Below, one piece after another: positions 56,109-64,000 of a DNA stretch of 64,000 bases. The translations under genes were made by a program, and so were the position numbers. Each line of letters opens with the position of its first letter. Position 1 is the stretch's first letter. The notes beneath the pieces are model-generated. The model was not told the DNA's origin. It saw only the letters and a program-made list of their open reading frames with translations, and did no database searches. The stretch covers positions 8,742,001 through 8,806,000 of the forward strand of contig CP075496.1 in the NCBI GenBank assembly GCA_021613535.1, given 5' to 3'. The stretch is from Adineta vaga. Taxonomy: Eukaryota; Rotifera.

Positions 56109-57188
56109 ATGTTACATGATGGATATGCACATTTGTTATCTCAGAATGCCGATGATTTTTCTTTCTACACACAACTTCTGAATTTTATCTGCAGTATTCT
56201 GTTCATTCTTGGTATTATTGGAAATATGTTAGGTCTACTTATTTTCTCTTCATCTCGACGATCATGGCAGATATCATCCGTTTATACCTGTCTTGCAACA
56301 TGCAGTTCAATTACTAATCTCCTTTGTCTCATACGATATTCATCGATTCTTTATTCTGCAACTCGTTATCCAATTCATCATCTTGTTCAAAACAATTGGT
56401 GGGCATGTAAAATCTATGAATTCTCATTTTCATTTCGAGTCATCTCAGCTTGGATTACATTATTTTGGATGTTTGAACGATTGATGTGTGTATCAAGCAA
56501 ACTACGTTATATCTTTAATCGATGGAATTCATCGAACGTTAAATTCATTATTCCATTGATGATAATCACACTGATTTTATGTGGCGTTGTTGGTTTACCT
56601 ATTTACATGTTTCAACCACAAATATTCATGTATGTTGATCGATCGTTCAAATTTTTTTTCGATTTGTTTCCATTTTTTGTATGTTCTAGTGGAAAGATGA
56701 TGAATGGAACGATGATGAAAACAAAAAGATATTGTGGAATTTCACCAAATGCATCTGTTCGATGGCAAAACTATTTTGAACAAGTTGGTTTCGGTCAAAA
56801 TCATTATACAGTTCGTTGTCTCTTTTCAGAATTAATTCCAGCTGGTACCATCATTTTAATTAATACCTATATTATTTATTATCTTCGAACATATCGTCGA
56901 TTTCATCGAACATTAGAATATAATTCAAGTCGAAATCTATCACGTACAACAACATCGTGGATGAATATTGTGTTGATTCTTCATTCATCCTTATTTTTAT
57001 CATCATTATTGTCTCATATTGTTGGACATTTCATGAATTTAGAAGCACATGAAACATGGTGGGTATCCTTAGCAGTGGTGATTAGTTGTTCATTAAATTT
57101 CTACCTTTATTGCCTGTCTGGAAAAGCATTTCGAAGTGAAATTCGACGATTTGTTCAACGATTTGAAATGCAACTATTTTATCATTAA
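56109..57188 (+). CDS. 7TM receptor, FMRFamide-type-like, copy B
   Basis: The frame is open for 359 residues, but comparison with copy A shows a 60-nt intron at 56630-56689 (GTATGT to TTCTAG, same phase 2 position); it happens to be in frame without a stop. The spliced product is 339 residues. Seven helices, the MFERLM motif after TM3, WWACKIYEF and CSLNFYLYC blocks match copy A. A 195-nt tract in TM2-TM3 (56304-56498) is almost identical to copy A although the rest has diverged. The intron-encoded stretch is Phe-rich and does not occur in copy A, which supports splicing. Confidence 0.75.
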   Translation: MLHDGYAHLLSQNADDFSFYTQLLNFICSILFILGIIGNMLGLLIFSSSRRSWQISSVYTCLATCSSITNLLCLIRYSSILYSATRYPIHHLVQNNWWACKIYEFSFSFRVISAWITLFWMFERLMCVSSKLRYIFNRWNSSNVKFIIPLMIITLILCGVVGLPIYMFQPQIFMYVDRSFKFFFDLFPFFVCSSGKMMNGTMMKTKRYCGISPNASVRWQNYFEQVGFGQNHYTVRCLFSELIPAGTIILINTYIIYYLRTYRRFHRTLEYNSSRNLSRTTTSWMNIVLILHSSLFLSSLLSHIVGHFMNLEAHETWWVSLAVVISCSLNFYLYCLSGKAFRSEIRRFVQRFEMQLFYH

Positions 57189-58689
57189 TCGACTTATTAC
57201 ATAAACAGCGATGTTATCATGATTTCATTGTACATGGATCTGCAAGGAATATAAATAAATGATCAACGCAATGATTGAGGGATATTGTATTTGATTCTAT
57301 GTCGATACAAGACGAAATATATTATTACTTTTCATTAAAATACAGTTTATAATAAACATTCAATTGAATACGTGAAGTAAGAGTTATAGCATCTTAAGAA
57401 TATCCCCAATAATTTCAATGCTGAAAAAGAATGATTGATTATTCCCTACACTGAAAGGAGAGTGATGCGCAGAAAACTGGAAATACGTTTGTGTGTTCGA
57501 TGTAGATAAAAGGTCATCAATGAAAAAACAAATCGCAGGAAAAGCATCCTGTAGGAACGTTCGTGGTACTCCATATTGCAAATTTGCGAGCATTATTGGA
57601 CTTGATGAACTCTGAGATCCAAATGTACGATGAAATAAACTATCTAACTGTAAATCTAAATATAGGAATTTGCTTAGAAAGGTGTTTAAAAAGGTGACTG
57701 ATTAAGTTTTGACTGAGTCGTCCTATGCATTAAGTCGTGGTAAAATTCGAGGAGACAAAGATCTTTACAGAGTCATCGAGTCATGTATTCTATGCATGGG
57801 TGTTCAGAAAATCGTTCTCCTTTTTGAATTTCTCTCCCAGATTATATTGATAAAAGATCAGAAGCTACTGAAGAAACACCGAAACTCGATTCAGTTATTC
57901 TTCTCCAGTCTGGATTCTTAGTGACCAATATATTGAATAGAAAAATGGAAACTGCTCACCGTGAGTGACCGATCAAAGATAGACCGACGAACAACCAGTC
58001 GTTTATAGAAAAGGTTATTTGAGAGATCCATCGTTATTGCAATAGGTGAACGTCATGATGTTTGAGAAGCTATCAAATGGTTCGATCTATAAGCAAAAAT
58101 AATTCTTGGAGAGAAATTACACGCAACAAAATCTTTTGATTGACGTGAACATGATGTTGTTTACTTATATTTAAATTTCGAAAATATTTTATTCTTTAAA
58201 GTGGTAGGTGGTTAATCTTCCAAAGATATGCCATCACTCTGAATACACTCATCAGCTTGCAATACGCGCTGAAGCATAGTAAAGATTTAGCTACCGTTCC
58301 TAGTACAAACCGCAATATAGCGACAATGATTGTGCTCAAAAAGTAATAGATGCTTGTATTTGCCTATTCATTTAACACTTTATTGCCTTGTATGATTGCT
58401 GTCTTTTTCCTATCCATGGCTTAATCTCAGTTGAGTATATCAGATAATTCACGAAGTTAAAGTTTTTTTTAAATACATATCATATTATAATGCTACCGAC
58501 GAATATTAACAAGGATGTGTTGAAAAAAGGCAAACGATATTATGCGATAATAATTATAAAAGATTTATTTTCAAAACAAAAATCTTTTCGGCAAAAATAG
58601 TCACTAAATTTCGTTTGGTTAATCCTTCAGTCGAGGCTCAAGCGAGTCGTCCTCGACGAGCGTAATTTATTATATTTTTATAGAAGATA
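57189..58689. other. Intergenic 1.5 kb, nothing firm
   Basis: AT-rich with short frames that lack ATG starts or motifs. A small inverted repeat GTCGAGG...CCTCGAC lies near 58632-58659, close to the start of the decayed SEA-like gene. Confidence 0.35.
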
Positions 58690-60178
58690 CGGTGACTGAT
58701 ATACAAGCAGATATCAGTGTGGCTATGTTACGTATGATAATAGGAAATGAATACAATCGACGTTTTAGTAAGAGAACGACTTATCGTTTATTGAACGGTC
58801 TCGTCTCATCGATCATATTGATAATGAAACAAATGCAATTGAAGGACAACAACCATCACTAGTTATTGTCAATGGTAGTATTTATTTTATGATGAATCAT
58901 ACGAAAGAGCAAATTCGCCAAGCGATATAAGAGTATACTAGAAATATTGTTCTTCTCACGTACGACGACCATCTCAGTTCAGGAAAAGTTGTTATATCAC
59001 ATACATTTTCAGTTTTTACCGATACTTTCCCATGCAAATACACAGTTGATAATGTGAAGAAACTATATTCAATGGGTTTGTCCGATGACTCTGCTACATC
59101 GCCTACAAAATGAATTACTCCTCTTCCGATTAATTCTAATGCAATTTCACTGTCATCTATTACTAATAACTTAGAAAATACTACTGTAATGACTAATTAT
59201 ACTATCAAAAACAATACTTACACAAACACGAGTGATCCAACTCCGACTATCATACAAACTGATTCAACTGCGAGTATCACGGAAACTTATAGCAATTTGA
59301 ATGATACAACTGTTACTCTTACTACAGAATTAATGAACCTTCCATGTTCTGTCATCTCTGAATCAAGTTCTCAGCTGCGATTAAATCGTATAATGCAAAC
59401 ATTGGAATCATCACTATTTTATAATATAACTTCTACATTTCAATAATTATCCATAAGTCTTACGAAACATATTATAAGAAATTTTTCGAATAAATTTCTT
59501 AAAACTGCCATCACAGAAATAACAAATACACTACTATTATCCAATAATGGTCAATCAAGTTATATAAATATCACTGGCCAAATCTATTCGGCTAACATTT
59601 ATAGTGAACTCCGACTATACAATCTTCTTCGTTCATATGAATCAATGATAACTTTTAAAAATATGGTAAAACAAACTAGTGCACACATAGGTAAAACTAA
59701 TTCTGTCACCATATCACTGAAACCGAAGGTCTCACTTGAGAAAGAAACAGGTCATTTTTATATGTGTTACTTTTTATCGTCTTTCTCTTTATATAACAAT
59801 AAGTCTGATAACTTTACTACCATTTGTCAATTCTTTTTCAAAATGACCATTATTATTGAAAGTCGGTTTCTTGTCTATCATTCAAGTTCAGTTGGATACA
59901 ATAATCGAGTAAATGCATTTGAACATCTTATTGAAATATTGATTACAATTTCCGGTGCATATTATTTCTTGTTAGAATGTACAAAAGAAGAAATTCGTGC
60001 AATTCCTAATAAGTATACTACAATACTCGATTTTCAATCAGCAACTGGCGATATATTTTCCGTAGTAAGCAGTTTTTCAAATGAAGATTTGTTAATATCA
60101 TCGGCAGGGTTTTCTCAAGTTTCATTAAGAGAAAATACGTTGTTTACTTGTCAACGAGTTGTTCAATATTCATCTTAA
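58690..60178 (+). pseudogene. Decayed paralogue of the SEA-like repeat gene
   Basis: Fragments in several frames resemble the gene at 61387-63360. Around 58855-59025 a segment like a SEA-type repeat (VNGSIYFMMNHTKEQIRQAI, stop, EYTRNIVLL, then an SVFTDTF end) lines up with the first repeat of that gene. A Thr/Ser-rich stalk follows (about 59120-59340), and further repeat-like sequence to 60178. In-frame stops and frame changes interrupt it (for example near 58928, 59112 and 59444). It is a tandem duplicate that has lost function, 1.2 kb before the intact gene. Confidence 0.6.
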
Positions 60179-61386
60179 TGTCATCATCAAACACGATATT
60201 GTTACCACTGTCAATATAGTTATAATATCAATTTCTATTTCAGTACAACCGACTTGTTCTACGGATGAATAATTCATTTATGTACAATAAATAGTTGCAT
60301 ATATTACGATTTTAATTAGAAAATTTGTTTGAAACGATTTGTAAAATACAATTAAAACATTTCTGGATAGATGGTTGTTATTTTATGTTACTATATTCAC
60401 ACAATTTTATTTAATTATACCGTATAATCCGTTTTCTCCTGCAATTAATAGAGTATTTTATTAATTAGTTTGATTTTAAGGACAAAGAATTTTCGATGAA
60501 ATAATGTGCAATACAATCTTCATATCTATTTATGACATAAAAACAGACAGAAAATGACAGATTTTGTTTTATTTTCTTCTTATTTAACTATTCGTCAATG
60601 AGAATTTATCGTCCAAAAAATACATGATATAGGTAAAACGGCAAGCCGAAAAACAAGTTTTTATATTCGACAGTTCAGAGGGTAAGAACGAAATATTATT
60701 ATTTATATTGATAATGCAAATACTAGATAAGTGCAGACGATTTCTATCGGAAGAGAAAATGCATTTGACTCTTTTTTTTTCGTTTGCAAGTAATCCTAAC
60801 TTGTGTATGAAAACTTCACTACCGATCGTAATTTTCGCTTATCATTAGTGTTCTTCCGAGTTTTTTCATATGAAATACGAATTATAATTATCCAGAAATA
60901 TTTATTCGAAATCATGAGAAAATAAATGTCATTCTCTTCATTGATACGGAAGAACTGTATTACTTATTTGGTAAGATACAAAAGTCCAGTTTCTTTCATG
61001 AAATTATTCATTAGTTTTTTATTCTACCATTAAAAAAAGAATTTTTTTATCAAATTATAACAAAAATCGTCTTGAATGATATGAAAAAAGTAAACGAATG
61101 TCTATGTCATGTTTAATTATTTTATTCTGATATCTTTGTATTACTTTTAGACACAAAAAACTAAGAAATACTGTACTTATTATACAGAAAAATATTTGTT
61201 TTCCTCTGTTTTTCAGGTGATGATGATACGCTTGTCGTATCAAGACTTATGACTTTTGATTACGAATCGATGAATATCATCGTTGACAGATAGATAAGTG
61301 AAAGCAAATAATGTATAAAGGTATATGTACCTTTCGTGAAAGCGTTATAATAAATTACTCAGAATCCACAAGGAGGTGGACGCAAA
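60179..61386. other. Intergenic 1.2 kb, nothing firm
   Basis: AT-rich promoter side of the SEA-like repeat gene. The only long minus-strand frame (61055-61243) has no motif. No gene. Confidence 0.4.
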
Positions 61387-63360
61387 ATGTTTGATCCATC
61401 TTTGGCCCTTCGATTTATTGTGATTGGGCTTACTGTTGGTATAATGGCATCTATAATCGTTTCGACTATAATAATCACACAGAAGACTCAAGAATTACCA
61501 CCAGTTTATGAATCGAATATCCATTTAGTTCTTGATCGCTCCATTGCTGTCTATGAATTAGATTTGTTCTATGATCCAAGAGCAACGTTAGAAGATTTTA
61601 TTGAAAGTCTGAACTTTGAATACAAATCCTATTTTTCATTAACATGTCTTAAACTTATTGTTACTGCATTTAAGTTAAAACCAATTGCACTTGAAAAACT
61701 TCCGAGCCCAATCGAACAAATATCGAAAGATACACCATCCAATGTCGTTTTAAATGTAACGGTTTTTTTCAACCAAAGCTACACTGCTGAAGAGGTTCGA
61801 GCTGCTCTTATAAATTACATACGTATCATTTATCTTATTAATAAATATAATGGCAAACCAAGTGGAAGATTCGCAACTATAAATTTGGAAAAGTCAATCT
61901 TTACAGCTACCATTCTTTCCAGCTTTAAAAAGAAAGACGCATTGATGCAAAAAGATGTTGAAATCAATATGTCACCGCAAGATTATGTTCTCGAAACGAT
62001 ACAAGGAAGCAGCAATAGTTTCCCTACTTCTCCACCGGTTCAAGAAAAAACTTGTGACTCTTTTGTTCCAGCATATATGAGCATAACGTTTGAACGTTCT
62101 TTTCCTACTACAGAAAAACGTCAGTTTGCTGATCTAGCATCCACTTTACAAGATCTTGCTACAAATGTTCAAAATCGAATTAAATCAAAATTCGGTTCAT
62201 CATTCATCAAACTTGATATTTTACTGTTTTCTGATCAGCCAATTTTATTTTCAAATACTCAAACAGTACTGACAACCGTTGTTTGTAGGATTTACCTAAC
62301 ATCAAATCAACGCGCCATTTTGATAGAACAAAGTTTCAAAGATGATACACAATCGATTGCTCTATTGGATGTTACCAATGTCCCAAGTTCAGCTCTCGCG
62401 TCATTCTCATCCAAATACTCCATCTTTACAGACACCACTAATCAATCACTAACAAATAAGCTAACAACTGAACTGACTAATCTTTGCGACAAAGACTTAT
62501 GGACAGTCTCAATGACGATTCCGACGATAATACTATCCAAGCCGATCACATCCATGAAAAATACTTATGGGCGTACCGAGGTGCCAAAGGCAGGGGGAGC
62601 GCAGCAAAAAAAACAAAAAAAATTCCGAAGTATGGGGAGCGTTAAGTATCCCGCCCCCCTTCTTCACTCTGCTCATGAAAGCACAACTGCCGCCCCCACC
62701 ATCATTAGCACTGTCATATTCGAACACACCTACGATGGCTCTACTTCAAACTTTATGACGATCATCGAAACAGATTTTGTTAGAACGGTGACACGCACAC
62801 CAGAAATAACAGTATCTACAATTACAACAACTGCACGTAAATCATCAACACACGTCTCTGAGATACTGACTACAACATCCAGATGTCACTTAAACGATCA
62901 AGTTTATGAAGCATATATGAGCATTAGTCTTTTGCTTTCCGCTACTAATGATGAAATGGCTGTATATTCTAATATAGGTACAACAATTGAAGCTATTCGA
63001 GTATCGTTAAATGTCGAATTGAAAGTAGCATTTCCATTATCATTTTTAAAATTTAATTACATTATGATGTCAAATCAACCGATTGTATTTTCGACTACGA
63101 AGAGTAGACGAAGAAAACGTCAGCCAGATCAAACAGCGGTGATTATTGTGATTGGTAAAGCTTACTTTACAAAAAGTCAATCACGATTCGAGTTACGTAC
63201 GTCCCTAAAAAATTATAAATTGGGCATAGATGTTCTAAACAAATACGGAACATCAAATACAAGACTTAGTTCTTTTTCTGCAGATCATTCTATATTCGGA
63301 GATACATCATCAATTGAATTAACTTCAGAAGAAATCGTCGATTTGACTGCATACTGTTGA
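61387..63360 (+). CDS. Type II membrane protein with three SEA-like repeats
   Basis: 657 residues, one exon, ATG at 61387. A hydrophobic helix at about residues 9-31 with a short N-terminus suggests a type II signal anchor. Three related extracellular repeats of 130-150 residues follow (about 40-185, 222-365 and 512-650), each with a hydrophobic strand, a variable loop and an SIFTDT- or SIFGDT-type end, like SEA-type domains. A Thr/Ser-rich stalk lies between repeats 2 and 3. In that stalk, 62565-62700 is strikingly GC-rich and codes Gly/Pro/Lys/Gln instead of Thr/Ser. Repeat 3 carries a basic RRRKRQ site (near 63105-63125), a possible furin cut. The function is unknown; mucin-like surface coat is the best guess. 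A decayed copy precedes it. Confidence 0.7.
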   Translation: MFDPSLALRFIVIGLTVGIMASIIVSTIIITQKTQELPPVYESNIHLVLDRSIAVYELDLFYDPRATLEDFIESLNFEYKSYFSLTCLKLIVTAFKLKPIALEKLPSPIEQISKDTPSNVVLNVTVFFNQSYTAEEVRAALINYIRIIYLINKYNGKPSGRFATINLEKSIFTATILSSFKKKDALMQKDVEINMSPQDYVLETIQGSSNSFPTSPPVQEKTCDSFVPAYMSITFERSFPTTEKRQFADLASTLQDLATNVQNRIKSKFGSSFIKLDILLFSDQPILFSNTQTVLTTVVCRIYLTSNQRAILIEQSFKDDTQSIALLDVTNVPSSALASFSSKYSIFTDTTNQSLTNKLTTELTNLCDKDLWTVSMTIPTIILSKPITSMKNTYGRTEVPKAGGAQQKKQKKFRSMGSVKYPAPLLHSAHESTTAAPTIISTVIFEHTYDGSTSNFMTIIETDFVRTVTRTPEITVSTITTTARKSSTHVSEILTTTSRCHLNDQVYEAYMSISLLLSATNDEMAVYSNIGTTIEAIRVSLNVELKVAFPLSFLKFNYIMMSNQPIVFSTTKSRRRKRQPDQTAVIIVIGKAYFTKSQSRFELRTSLKNYKLGIDVLNKYGTSNTRLSSFSADHSIFGDTSSIELTSEEIVDLTAYC

Positions 63361-63649
63361 ATAAAATATTCATTTGAACTATTCTTTCTTTTATAGAACG
63401 TTTTCTCATAATGATCAAATTGTCTTTAATTGATCAATATATTTATATGATGAATCCTTTTTACTTATTCGTAGTTTTACATTCATAATAAAAACTGAAA
63501 GAAATAATAGATATTCGTCGGATCTAAGAAAAAGATAATTAAATCGCTTCGTGAAAATTTCGAAACAACTCTTTAATTATGATAAAAATTGATGGAATAG
63601 TATCGTGTTCATAGTATAGAAAATTCATATTTATTAATAAAATAATTTC

Positions 63650-63913
63650 TTACATAAAAACACAAAACAAAAGATATTGACACATCATAATCATAGCAAT
63701 CAATAACACTGATGCTAAATGACGTGATGTATTTGAATCAAATGGCATTGAATCCGCTAACGTTTTTACAGCCATCGTTGGTAACTGTTTATTGCAACTA
63801 TCTGTATAACAACAAAATCGTCGATGATAATGTTCATCAATTTCTTCACAATATTTTATACCACGTAAAATAACTTTGGTTATATCGGTTTTTGGATCCC
63901 ATGATTGCTCACT
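63650..63913 (-). CDS. Ly6/uPAR-type protein, last exon (gene runs off the window)
   Basis: On the minus strand an exon runs from the AG before 63913 to the TAA at 63650-63652, 88 codons including the stop. It contains RFCCYTDSCN, the closing signature of the three-finger Ly6/uPAR fold, followed by a spacer and a hydrophobic C-terminus (LLIAMIMMCQYLLFCVF) fit for a GPI anchor. The upstream exon begins beyond a possible donor near 63975 and continues outside the window, so the start and the first cysteines are missing. The upstream junction phase could not be settled. It resembles the gene at 1838-2260 in layout. Confidence 0.65.
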   Translation of the reverse strand, partial: SEQSWDPKTDITKVILRGIKYCEEIDEHYHRRFCCYTDSCNKQLPTMAVKTLADSMPFDSNTSRHLASVLLIAMIMMCQYLLFCVFM

Positions 63914-64000
63914 CTAGAAGATATTAAAAAATCTTTAACTGTATCGTATCTATTGGTTTATTTCGTCTCAACATACGATTTTGTCCAGAACAAATAACTT

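Overview
The window looks like nuclear DNA of a small invertebrate, most likely a bdelloid rotifer. The sequence is AT-rich, genes are close together on both strands, and introns are short (mostly 45-70 nt, GT-AG). It also carries families I associate with bdelloids: ADP-ribosyltransferase/TPR proteins, B-box/SPRY-like proteins, stonustoxin-N-like GTPases, FMRFamide-type GPCRs and MAM proteins. No transposase, reverse transcriptase, rRNA gene, CRISPR array or convincing tRNA was seen. The species assignment is inference from gene content; splice models were read by eye and checked by reading phase.

Left part (1-25.8 kb): an acidic low-complexity protein, a three-exon Ly6/uPAR (three-finger fold) surface protein, an ART-TPR protein with an intact catalytic triad, two tandem secreted eight-cysteine peptides, two B-box/coiled-coil/SPRY-like genes (a third lies at 23 kb), a possible beta-propeller protein, a membrane-anchored RING protein, a five-exon gene joining two PDZ domains to an ADP-ribosyltransferase, a 7TM receptor, a two-TM protein with BK-channel beta-subunit-like topology, a five-exon transgelin/Mp20 muscle protein, a three-MAM-domain surface protein with an 18-nt exon and one frame break, and a secreted GH99-like glycosidase-type protein.

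Middle part (26-46 kb): five GTPase loci (one 986-aa protein, two 580-610-aa paralogues with an intron at the same place, one frameshifted and truncated copy, one short relic) surround a very large ART-TPR gene with about 40 TPR units. The big gene has lost two of the three ART catalytic positions and is split by a one-base frame break. This block has the look of an expanding and decaying accessory family and is the best candidate for an undescribed system; a sensing or immunity-like role is only inference.

Right part (46-64 kb): an F-box/ankyrin-like protein, a complete seven-exon cathepsin B, a gene-poor 3.9 kb with a decayed Ser/Thr-rich frame, two paralogous 7TM receptors sharing a nearly identical 195-nt tract with a wrecked receptor pseudogene between them, a decayed paralogue followed by an intact gene for a membrane protein with three SEA-like repeats and a GC-rich island inside its coding region, and the last exon of another Ly6/uPAR gene at the edge.

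Several genes (466, 46067 and 53023 upstream regions) have a good 3' splice site 10-15 nt before the ATG with no evident partner exon, as expected for 5'UTR introns or for spliced-leader trans-splicing, which is known in bdelloids.
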